Shown here: piece by piece, positions 1 to 5,068 of the stretch
Numbering within the stretch: position 1 is the first letter of the stretch
How the letters are laid out: each line of letters begins with the position of its first letter
Origin: an uncultured Prevotellaceae bacterium
Lineage (GTDB): Bacteria > Bacteroidota > Bacteroidia > Bacteroidales > Bacteroidaceae
Assembly (NCBI GenBank): GCA_945787625.1
Contig: CALZJL010000110.1
Location: forward strand, 1-5,068
Reading direction: 5' to 3'
Length of the DNA: 5,068 nt
The notes under the pieces: model-generated
Database searches by the model: none
What the model saw: the letters and a program-made list of their open reading frames with translations, nothing else
Told to the model about the DNA's origin: nothing
Made by a program: the position numbers and the translations under genes

Positions 1-5
1 AAATC

Positions 6-596
6 CTATACGGCCAGGTCGAGGTTGTATTGGCAGATGAGCTTGCGGAGATTGATGAGGGCGTAGCGCATTCGGCCGAGTGAGGTGTTGATGCTTACGC
101 CTGTGATTTGGGCTATTTCTTTGAACGTGAGGTCTTCGTAGTAGCGTAGGTGTACTATCTCTTGCTGGGGGGCTGGCAGACGGCTGATGAGCAGCTCGAT
201 GGTGTTGGTGTCGGCCTCTTCGAGCAGGCGGCTCTCACAGCTGTCTTCGCTCATGTCGGGATTGTTGTAGAGCTGCTCGTTGTGGTTCTCTTCGCTCAGG
301 TAGGGGGTGGGGGTGTTGTCGCGGCTGTAGTCGACGACGATGTTGTGGGCTATGCGCATGAGCCAGGCTGAGAACTTGCCTGTGTCGGCATAGCGTCCGC
401 GACGCATGTTTACGATTGCTTTGACGAATGTGTCTTGAAAGATGTCGTTGGCGCGGTTTACGTCGTCTACGAGTCGCAGTATGTATGCAAACAGGTGGGT
501 CTGATGACGTGCCATGAGGGTGTCAAACGCTTCATCGTTGCCTTTACTGTATAGTGTGACCAACTCGTAGTCGGTCATCGCTGTGAGGTTACTCAT
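6..596 (-). CDS. ECF-type RNA polymerase sigma-70 factor
   Basis: This 196-residue protein should direct RNA polymerase to a specific promoter set. Sigma region 2 spans about residues 20-95. It contains DIFQDTFVKA (51-60), matching the core-binding part of region 2, and FSAWLMRIAHN (75-85), the region 2.4 signature that contacts the -10 element. An acidic, Asn-rich linker (about 96-130) replaces regions 3 and 1.1. Region 4 (about 131-187) holds the helix-turn-helix, with LPAPQQEIVHLRYYEDLTFKEIA followed by TGVSINTSLGRMRYAL; the Thr-Ser-Leu-Gly-Arg part is the recognition helix. Length is normal for an ECF factor. The start at 596 gives a short N-terminal tail; Met7 is a possible alternative. 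It is transcribed away from fmt. No anti-sigma gene lies on the upstream side; the downstream side is outside the window. Family assignment is firm; the regulon cannot be inferred. Confidence 0.95.
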   Translation of the reverse strand: MSNLTAMTDYELVTLYSKGNDEAFDTLMARHQTHLFAYILRLVDDVNRANDIFQDTFVKAIVNMRRGRYADTGKFSAWLMRIAHNIVVDYSRDNTPTPYLSEENHNEQLYNNPDMSEDSCESRLLEEADTNTIELLISRLPAPQQEIVHLRYYEDLTFKEIAQITGVSINTSLGRMRYALINLRKLICQYNLDLAV

Positions 597-601
597 TCCT
601 T

Positions 602-659
602 AATGTGTGTGTTTGTTTGGAGTAGAGTGTTTCGTATAGGCAATATGTGTGTTTGGTTG
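602..659 (-). repeat. CA-rich imperfect direct repeat in the sigma-gene leader
   Basis: The plus strand carries two related G/T stretches, 602-620 and 642-659, sharing ATGTGTGTTTG with one extra GT in the first copy. In the predicted sigma mRNA these read as CA-rich, guanine-free tracts such as CCAAACAAACACACAC, one ending just before the start codon. They are probably unstructured. Whether they do more than keep the ribosome-binding region open is unknown. Confidence 0.4.
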
Positions 660-692
660 TTAAAATTTGGCAATTAACGTCGGTTGCGACCG

Positions 693-724
693 CAAAGTAA
701 ACACTTTTCTTTTTAATATGCAAG
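693..724 (-). promoter_or_regulatory. Candidate promoter of the ECF sigma gene
   Basis: Read on the minus strand, CTTG (724-721) is followed after 20 nt by TTACTTTG (700-693). The Bacteroidetes housekeeping consensus is TTTG, 19-21 nt, TAnnTTTG. The -7 box therefore matches except for one base (T for A at position 2), and the -33 box has TTG. Transcription would begin near 686 and leave a leader of about 90 nt. This is motif inference from eye inspection. Confidence 0.45.
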
Positions 725-740
725 ATTTTTTGTATTTTTG
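709..740 (+). promoter_or_regulatory. Candidate promoter of fmt
   Basis: TATTTTTG at 733-740 is a perfect match to the Bacteroidetes -7 consensus TAnnTTTG. The -33 position 20 nt upstream (709-712) is only a T-rich CTTT, so the upstream element is weak. Transcription would start near 746-748, leaving a leader of about 12-14 nt before the ATG at 760. The box lies inside the 31-codon extension that a TTG start at 667 would give, which argues against that longer start. Confidence 0.55.
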
Positions 741-759
741 TGCTCAAATATTTCGGATA

Positions 760-1704
760 ATGACTAAGCGGGATTTGAGAATTGTCTATATGGGTACGCC
801 TGATTTTGCTGTACCGGCCTTGGACGCTTTGGTGTCGGGGGGATATAATGTGGTGGGTGTGGTGACTATGCCTGACAAGCCTGTGGGACGGCATCAGAAT
901 CAGTTGCAGGCGAGCCCTGTAAAGCTGTATGCTCTGGAGCATGGGATCAGGGTGCTTCAGCCTGAAAAGCTGAAGGACGAGGGGTTCCTGTGTGAGTTGC
1001 GTTCGCTTGGTGCTGACTTGCAGGTGGTGGTGGCTTTCCGTATGTTGCCTGAGGTGGTCTGGGCGATGCCGAGACTCGGTACGTTCAATCTGCATGCTGC
1101 GCTCTTGCCTCAGTATCGTGGTGCTGCGCCTATCAATTGGGCTATCATCAATGGTGAAACGAGGACTGGTGTTACGACTTTCTTCTTGGACAAGGATATT
1201 GATACTGGTGCTGTCATTATGCAGCGTAGTGTGGAGATTGGCCCTGATGATGATGCTGAGGTGGTGCATGACAGGCTTATGGCGTTGGGGGCTGAGCTTG
1301 TGTGCGAGACGGTGCAGGATATTGTCGAGGGGAGGGTGAGGACGGTGTCTCAAAATGGTATGGTGGTGGAGGGTGACTTGCATGCTGCACCGAAGATTTT
1401 TCGCGAGACGTGTGAAATCAGATGGGGGGAACATACGGCTCAGACGGCTCACAACTTTGTGCGTGGGCTGAGTCCTTACCCTGGGGCTTGGTGTATGGTG
1501 AGAGATGCTGTGGGGCGCGAGATGGTGCTAAAGGTGTTGCGGACGACGTTGCTGCCTGAGGGCTCTGTGGCTGAGAATGTGCTGGACGTCGTCTTGGAGG
1601 GTGGTGTGCTGAGGATTGTGGGGCTGCAACTTGCTGGCAAAAAGCGTATGTCGCGCGAGGATTTCTTGCGTGGTACGAGGGTTGATGGCTGGCAGCTCGT
1701 ATAG
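760..1704 (+). CDS. fmt: Methionyl-tRNA formyltransferase
   Basis: Fmt transfers a formyl group from 10-formyl-tetrahydrofolate to methionyl-initiator tRNA in the cytoplasm, producing fMet-tRNA for initiation. The 314-residue length is standard. The N-terminal Rossmann-like domain opens with RIVYMGTPDFAVPALDAL (about 7-24). The active-site segment is NLHAALLPQYRGAAPI (110-125), with Asn110 and His112; the third catalytic residue, Asp148, lies in LDKDIDTG (143-150). The C-terminal tRNA-binding domain (about 205-314) contains PKIFRETCEIRW and HNFVRGLSPYPGAW (231-244). The ATG at 760 is chosen because family members start about ten residues before MGTPDF; the frame is open upstream to a TTG at 667, but that would run through the promoter. 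It heads a likely operon with the DHH gene 50 bp downstream. The usual partner gene def is not in the window. Confidence 0.97.
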   Translation: MTKRDLRIVYMGTPDFAVPALDALVSGGYNVVGVVTMPDKPVGRHQNQLQASPVKLYALEHGIRVLQPEKLKDEGFLCELRSLGADLQVVVAFRMLPEVVWAMPRLGTFNLHAALLPQYRGAAPINWAIINGETRTGVTTFFLDKDIDTGAVIMQRSVEIGPDDDAEVVHDRLMALGAELVCETVQDIVEGRVRTVSQNGMVVEGDLHAAPKIFRETCEIRWGEHTAQTAHNFVRGLSPYPGAWCMVRDAVGREMVLKVLRTTLLPEGSVAENVLDVVLEGGVLRIVGLQLAGKKRMSREDFLRGTRVDGWQLV

Positions 1705-1754
1705 GGGAGGGGGAGGTGCTGGTGTAAAAAAGGATATTGAGGAGTGTATTTCGC

Positions 1755-2792
1755 ATGGTTGAGATTTTTGACTACAACGATATTGAGAGACTGAGGGGGA
1801 TCTTGGACGGGGCGCAAAGGGTGGTGTGTGTGGGGCATGTCAATCCTGATGGTGATGCTCTCGGGGTGACGCTGGCCATAAAGCATTGGTTGGAGCGTAG
1901 GGGGAAGGATTGTGTGGTGGTGATGCCTAACCGTTTTCCTGACTTTTTGGCTTGGATGCCTGGAGCGCAGGATATTGTCGTCTATGATAGGATGGCTGAT
2001 AGTGCCAGGGCTGCGATTGAGGGGGCTGACTTGCTGTGTATATGTGACATGAATGGTCCTGAGCGTGTGCAGAATGAGGAGTTGGAGGGTCTGCTTGTGT
2101 CGTGTGGGGCTGTCAAACTGATGGTGGATCATCATCTAGAGCCTTCGGACTGTTGCTCTTTGACTGCTTCGCGCCCTGAGATGTGTGCGAGTTGTGAGGT
2201 GCTTTGTCACTTGATGGATCAGCTGGGGGAGCTTGAGTCGTGTGGAGCTGACGTGGCTACGTGTATCTATACGGGTATGATGACTGATACTGGTGCTTTT
2301 TCTTACAATAGCAACCGGGCGGTGGTCTTCGAGTGTATAGCCAGGCTTATCGGGCTCGGTATCGACAAGGACAGGATTTATCGCAATGTGTTTTGGACTT
2401 CGTCGATGGCTCGTATGAGGCTGGTGGGATATATGCTTTATGTCAAGCTTGAGGTGTTGTCGGGGCTTAATGCTTGTATCATGTCGCTTACCAACGAGGA
2501 GCGCAGAATGCTTGGCGTGAAGAATGGTGATACTGAGGGTATCGTGAATATGCCGCTTCAGATGAGGGATATGAGGCTTTCGATTTTCATGAGTGAGGAT
2601 ACGGAGCATGTTGGTGTGGTGCGTATATCGTTGCGTAGTGTCGGTGATTTTCCTTGCAATGAGATGAGTGCGCGTTTCTTCGGTGGTGGCGGACATAAGA
2701 ATGCTGCCGGAGGACGTCTGGCTTGTGGTATGGAGGAGGCTATGAAGATAGTTAGCAGGGCTGTCGAGGAGTATCGACGATTGTTGGTGTGA
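1755..2792 (+). CDS. DHH/DHHA1-family phosphoesterase, NrnA type
   Basis: NrnA-like enzymes are Mn-dependent cytoplasmic phosphoesterases that degrade oligoribonucleotides of a few bases and/or dephosphorylate pAp. The 345-residue length fits. The DHH domain carries all metal-binding motifs: GHVNPDGDALG (27-37, with His28, Asp32, Asp34), Asp98 in CDMNGPER, the DHH triad 125-127 in MVDHHLEP, and Asp178 in MTDTGAF. The C-terminal DHHA1 domain ends with the substrate-binding glycine motif FFGGGGHKNAAGG (308-320). The ATG at 1755 is preferred over an in-frame TTG at 1737 because it is a standard start codon and still leaves more than 20 residues before motif I. A purine stretch, GAGGAG (1739-1744), lies 10 bp before it and could act as a weak Shine-Dalgarno site. 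Substrate preference (nanoRNA, pAp or cyclic dinucleotide products) cannot be read from sequence. It is likely cotranscribed with fmt. Confidence 0.93.
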   Translation: MVEIFDYNDIERLRGILDGAQRVVCVGHVNPDGDALGVTLAIKHWLERRGKDCVVVMPNRFPDFLAWMPGAQDIVVYDRMADSARAAIEGADLLCICDMNGPERVQNEELEGLLVSCGAVKLMVDHHLEPSDCCSLTASRPEMCASCEVLCHLMDQLGELESCGADVATCIYTGMMTDTGAFSYNSNRAVVFECIARLIGLGIDKDRIYRNVFWTSSMARMRLVGYMLYVKLEVLSGLNACIMSLTNEERRMLGVKNGDTEGIVNMPLQMRDMRLSIFMSEDTEHVGVVRISLRSVGDFPCNEMSARFFGGGGHKNAAGGRLACGMEEAMKIVSRAVEEYRRLLV

Positions 2793-2843
2793 TGTGTGTC
2801 GGATTGATTTGTTATGTATAACTTTTATATAATGTATAGTGTG

Positions 2844-3527
2844 ATGAAGAGATGTTTCTTGTACTTGTTGATACTTGTGGGTGGCGTTGCTGTGTCTTCG
2901 TGCCAGAATGATGATACTACTTATAGCGAGCAGAAGGAGGAGGAGCGTGAACTGGTGTCTAACTTTGTGAAGCGTGATGTGGTCATCAGGCTTGATGACA
3001 AGGTGCTGGCTGAGTTCGGGCCGATTAGTGTCTTGACGGAGGAGGAGTTTGTCAGTCAGGATAGCTGTACGGATGTGTCTAAGAATGAGTATGTGCTGTT
3101 TAAGAACACTGGCGTGTATATGCAGATTCTGCGCAAGGGTACGGGACGCAAGATGACGTCGGGGGGGAAGATGAAGTTGGTGTGTCGTTTCTGGGAGTAT
3201 AATATCAGGGGTGACAGTATTCAGCAGACTAACCGCTTTGCCAACCAGTTGCCTGAGGTGTTTACCGTATCTGGCTCGTTTGGCAACTTGATCAGTCAGA
3301 TAGATTTGACTATTCCGTCGTCGAGTGTGCTTTACTCTGCGTATAGCGATACGAGTGTGCCTACGGGGTGGTTGGCTGCTATTCCTTATCTGCGTCTGGG
3401 GCGTCAGACGGGTGAGGAGCAGATTGCTAAGGTGCGTCTGATAGTGCCTCATGGTTCGGGGCAGTCTCATGCCAAACAGAACGTGTATCCGTGCATGTAT
3501 GAGATGACTTTGTGTGAGACGGACTGA
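2844..3527 (+). CDS. FKBP-like lipoprotein, DUF4827 type
   Basis: The protein has 227 residues from the ATG at 2844. Residues 1-20 form a lipoprotein signal peptide: Lys-Arg near the start, a hydrophobic stretch LYLLILVGGVAV, then lipobox VSSC with Cys20 as the lipidation site. Two earlier in-frame ATGs (2814, 2832) would put extra residues before this signal, so they are less likely. After Cys20 comes QNDD and then a Glu-rich tether (about 29-36). The rest resembles a divergent FKBP fold: a central YVLFKNTGVYMQILRKGTG (83-101), typical of the first strand of FKBP isomerases, and a C-terminal RLIVPHGSGQ...QNVYPCMYEM (198-221). I recognise it as the Bacteroidales DUF4827 family by recall. Peptidyl-prolyl isomerase activity is unproven. 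It should sit in the outer membrane. The neighbours upstream and downstream are 51 and 16 bp away. Confidence 0.85.
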   Translation: MKRCFLYLLILVGGVAVSSCQNDDTTYSEQKEEERELVSNFVKRDVVIRLDDKVLAEFGPISVLTEEEFVSQDSCTDVSKNEYVLFKNTGVYMQILRKGTGRKMTSGGKMKLVCRFWEYNIRGDSIQQTNRFANQLPEVFTVSGSFGNLISQIDLTIPSSSVLYSAYSDTSVPTGWLAAIPYLRLGRQTGEEQIAKVRLIVPHGSGQSHAKQNVYPCMYEMTLCETD

Positions 3528-3543
3528 GTGTGTCGAGAGTGTG

Positions 3544-4668
3544 ATGATATACGTTCATGTGCCTTTTTGCAAGTCGCGGTGTCTGTACTGCGACTTTTTT
3601 TCTTCGACGCGGTCTGACTTGCAGTCGGCATGGGTCGAGGCGTTGAGGGGTGAGATGTTTGCTCGTAGGGAGGAAATCTGCTCTGCGCGCGCTGAAACTG
3701 TCTATATTGGGGGTGGTACTCCGAGCTTGTTGGGCGGGAGGGTGCTTGCGAGGTTGTTTGATTCGCTGGCTGAGGTGCTCGGTGGGTTGGAGGGTTGCTC
3801 TGAGATTACTGTCGAAGTTAACCCTGATGACGTCGACGAGGAGTACGTTGCGATGCTGCGCTCCACTCCTGTCAATAGGGTGAGCATGGGTGTTCAGTCG
3901 TTTGACGATGGTTTGCTGAGATTGATCGGGCGACGCCACTCTGGCTCGCAGGCTGTGGAGGCTGTGAAATTGTTGCGCAGGGCTGGGTATGGCAATATCA
4001 GTCTTGACTTGATGTATGGCCTGCCGGGGCAGACTATGGAGATGTGGCGCAGGGATGTTGATGTGGTTGTGGATTTGGAGGTGGAGCACTTGAGTGCGTA
4101 TGCTCTGCAGTGGGAGGAGGGTACGGCTTTGTGGCGTATGCTGGAGAGGGGTGAGGTGCAAGAGGCTGACGAGGACTTGTCGGTCATGATGTATGACTAT
4201 CTGGTGGATTCCGTTACTGCTCCTCGCGAATGTGGTGGGGGAGGGATGGAGCATTATGAGATCAGCAATTTTGCCCGTCCTGGCTTCCGCTCGCGGCATA
4301 ATAGTGGTTATTGGGCTGATACGCCTTATGTGGGACTGGGGCCTGGGGCGCATAGTTATGATGGCTTGCGCAGACGTTGCAGCAATCCGTCTGATCTGGT
4401 GGCTTACTGTGAGAGGGGTGGGCTGGTGGTGCCTGATGTGGAGGTGCTGACCGATGACGAACTTTATGACGAGTTGGTGATGAAACGTTTGCGTACGTGT
4501 GCTGGAATTTGTCTGGAGGAGGTGCCCGAAAAGTATATGGCACATCTGATGAAAATGGCTGAGGGACATATCGTGGGTGGTCGTATGGAGATGACTGGGG
4601 GCTACTTGAGGCTGACGCGTGGTGGAATTTTCACCTCGAACGACATTATGTCTGATTTGATGTTGTAA
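3544..4668 (+). CDS. hemW: HemW, radical SAM heme chaperone (coproporphyrinogen oxidase-like)
   Basis: HemW binds heme and a 4Fe-4S cluster and delivers heme to respiratory proteins; it is often mislabelled as oxygen-independent coproporphyrinogen III oxidase. The 374-residue length is typical. The N-terminus has the radical SAM motif CKSRCLYCDF (9-18; Cys9, Cys13, Cys16). Phe18 is where true HemN enzymes carry a fourth Cys, which supports HemW. Further family motifs in order are GGGTPS (56-61), EVNPDD (91-96), RVSMGVQSFD (112-121), DLMYGLPGQT (155-164), YEISNFARPG (238-247), the HNxxYW heme-binding motif as HNSGYW (252-257), and GLGPGAHSY (264-272). The C-terminal winged-helix-like part ends LRLTRGGIFTSNDIMSDLML. 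The ATG at 3544 is chosen because MIYVHVPFC is the usual N-terminus; earlier in-frame codons overlap the preceding gene. A gap of 16 bp suggests cotranscription with the lipoprotein gene. Confidence 0.96.
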   Translation: MIYVHVPFCKSRCLYCDFFSSTRSDLQSAWVEALRGEMFARREEICSARAETVYIGGGTPSLLGGRVLARLFDSLAEVLGGLEGCSEITVEVNPDDVDEEYVAMLRSTPVNRVSMGVQSFDDGLLRLIGRRHSGSQAVEAVKLLRRAGYGNISLDLMYGLPGQTMEMWRRDVDVVVDLEVEHLSAYALQWEEGTALWRMLERGEVQEADEDLSVMMYDYLVDSVTAPRECGGGGMEHYEISNFARPGFRSRHNSGYWADTPYVGLGPGAHSYDGLRRRCSNPSDLVAYCERGGLVVPDVEVLTDDELYDELVMKRLRTCAGICLEEVPEKYMAHLMKMAEGHIVGGRMEMTGGYLRLTRGGIFTSNDIMSDLML

Positions 4669-4686
4669 AACATAAAGGCAAGCGTC

Positions 4687-4710
4687 TTACATATCGTTTT
4701 TTTTGTGTAA
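4687..4710. repeat. Short inverted repeat TTACA-N14-TGTAA
   Basis: TTACA (4687-4691) and TGTAA (4706-4710) are exact inverted copies. Pairing can continue inward by one G-T and one A-T pair, giving a 7-bp stem with a T-rich 10-nt loop. It is too AT-rich for a strong terminator, and its T-run lies in the loop rather than after the stem. It might be a protein-binding site for fusA2 control, or chance. Confidence 0.3.
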
Positions 4711-4752
4711 TTTTAGGTCGGTTTTCGGCGTAATTCCTGTCAGAATAGCCTT

Positions 4753-4784
4753 AAACAACGAAACAATTAAACAACTAAACAACC
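4753..4784 (+). repeat. Four tandem 8-bp repeats (AAACAAnn) in the fusA2 leader
   Basis: Four consecutive in-phase units each begin AAACAA and end in CG, TT, CT and CC, stopping 11 nt before the ATG at 4796. The tract is almost free of G and should remain unpaired in mRNA. Bacteroidetes favour A-rich, unstructured initiation regions over Shine-Dalgarno pairing, so the tract probably supports efficient initiation. Exact periodicity is beyond what A-richness alone requires. Confidence 0.75.
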
Positions 4785-4795
4785 ATATAACCAAC

Positions 4796-5068
4796 ATGAA
4801 AATCTATCAGACACAAGAAATCAAGAACATTGCCTTGCTCGGCAATGATGGTAGTGGAAAGACGACCTTGACGGAGAGTATGCTCTATGAGGCGGGTATC
4901 ATACAGCGTCGCGGACGCATCACTCAGCATAATACGGTAAGTGATTATTTTCCTGTAGAGCAGGAGTATGGCTATAGTGTGTTCTCTACTGTCTTCCACG
5001 TGGAGTGGAACGGCAAGAAGCTCAATATTATCGACTGCCCTGGTAGTGATGATTTTGTGGGTAGTGCT
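4796..5068 (+). CDS. fusA2: EF-G paralogue FusA2 (EF-G2), N-terminal part, cut by window end
   Basis: Only 91 residues are present; the family is about 700 residues, so most lies beyond the window. The start MKIYQTQEIKNIALLG is typical of the Bacteroidetes EF-G paralogue. The G1 P-loop is GNDGSGKTT (16-24), keeping Gly21, Lys22 and Thr23 for nucleotide binding. Switch I reads EQEYGYSVFS (55-64), where canonical EF-G has EQERGITITS, so Arg is Tyr and the Mg-coordinating Thr is Ser. G3 reads DCPGSDDF (80-87) instead of DTPGHVDF: the catalytic His is Ser84. In Bacteroides thetaiotaomicron this paralogue is reported to support translocation without GTP hydrolysis, to be induced by a carbon-responsive regulator and to aid gut colonisation. 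Biochemistry here is inferred from that. Base composition is more A-rich than in the preceding genes. An A/C repeat leader precedes the start. Confidence 0.92.
   Translation, partial: MKIYQTQEIKNIALLGNDGSGKTTLTESMLYEAGIIQRRGRITQHNTVSDYFPVEQEYGYSVFSTVFHVEWNGKKLNIIDCPGSDDFVGSA

Larger units (their letters stand above)
4669..4795 (+). promoter_or_regulatory. Intergenic leader upstream of fusA2
   Basis: The 127 bp between hemW and fusA2 are more A/T-rich than the G/T-rich genes before them and contain no gene. They hold an inverted repeat (4687-4710), a run of eight T (4697-4704), a partial -7-like box TAATTTTA (4708-4715, last base differs from TAnnTTTG) and an A/C-rich repeat tract leading to the start codon. 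No good -33 box sits at the right distance from the partial -7 box. The length and composition suggest that fusA2 has its own promoter, possibly activator-dependent, rather than relying only on hemW read-through. Confidence 0.5.

Noticed and set aside
667..759. A 31-codon N-terminal extension of fmt from a TTG
   Set aside because: It would place the perfect -7 box inside the coding region and add residues that family members lack; the ATG at 760 gives the standard N-terminus.
589..1452. A 287-codon minus-strand frame opposite fmt that reaches the sigma gene
   Set aside because: It runs through the divergent promoter region and the opposite strand of fmt; the composition is an artefact of the G/T-rich strand.
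1476..2135. A 219-codon minus-strand frame opposite the fmt end and the DHH start
   Set aside because: It is antisense to catalytic motifs of two real genes and shows no domain of its own.
2808..2826. TTTG and TAACTTTT resembling a promoter before the lipoprotein gene
   Set aside because: The two boxes are only 7 nt apart instead of 19-21, and the -7 box has one mismatch; read-through from the DHH gene is simpler.
2136..3470. A 444-codon open frame on the minus strand opposite the DHH and lipoprotein genes
   Set aside because: It lies antisense to two well-supported genes, spans their boundary, and its translation is rich in His, Arg, Thr and Ser with no recognisable domain. It stays open because TTA, CTA and TCA are scarce in the G/T-rich plus strand.
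3427..4569. A 380-codon open frame on the minus strand opposite hemW
   Set aside because: It is a shadow of hemW, with His/Pro/Ser-rich low-complexity translation and no motif; the sense frame has every HemW signature.
4669..4710. Possible intrinsic terminator after hemW
   Set aside because: There is a run of eight T, but no G/C-rich stem ends just before it; the only inverted repeat places the T-run in its loop.

Overview
The window looks like a chromosomal housekeeping segment from a member of the Bacteroidales. The evidence is the gene content (a Bacteroidetes-type ECF sigma factor, a DUF4827-type FKBP-like lipoprotein, and the Bacteroidetes EF-G paralogue FusA2), a perfect Bacteroidetes -7 promoter box (TAnnTTTG) upstream of fmt, and A-rich leaders in place of strong Shine-Dalgarno sites. 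The family within the order (Bacteroides, Prevotella or Muribaculaceae-like) cannot be fixed from this sequence alone.

Layout. A complete ECF sigma-70 factor gene lies on the minus strand (6-596). A 163-bp divergent intergenic region (597-759) follows, holding promoter-like elements for both directions that interleave at about 693-740. Four complete plus-strand genes come next, closely spaced: fmt (methionyl-tRNA formyltransferase, 760-1704), a DHH/DHHA1 phosphoesterase of the NrnA type (1755-2792), an FKBP-like lipoprotein (2844-3527), and hemW (heme chaperone, radical SAM, 3544-4668). Gaps of 50, 51 and 16 bp suggest one transcription unit. A 127-bp leader (4669-4795) with an inverted repeat and four in-phase 8-bp repeats precedes the last gene, an EF-G paralogue (fusA2) cut by the window end after 91 codons.

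How the genes relate. fmt prepares the initiator tRNA, NrnA-type enzymes finish degradation of short RNAs and/or hydrolyse pAp, and FusA2 acts in translation elongation, so much of the window concerns RNA and translation. HemW inserts heme into respiratory proteins. The lipoprotein's function is unknown. No mobile element, CRISPR array, tRNA or rRNA gene is visible.

The most notable item is the FusA2 G domain. It keeps the P-loop lysine, but the catalytic histidine of the G3 motif is Ser and switch I is rewritten. This matches the EF-G2 class reported in Bacteroides as supporting translation without GTP hydrolysis. No wholly new multi-gene system was found. The other second-look items are regulatory or compositional: interleaved divergent promoters, the repeat-bearing fusA2 leader, and a plus-strand G/T excess that ignores gene direction and appears to stop at fusA2.
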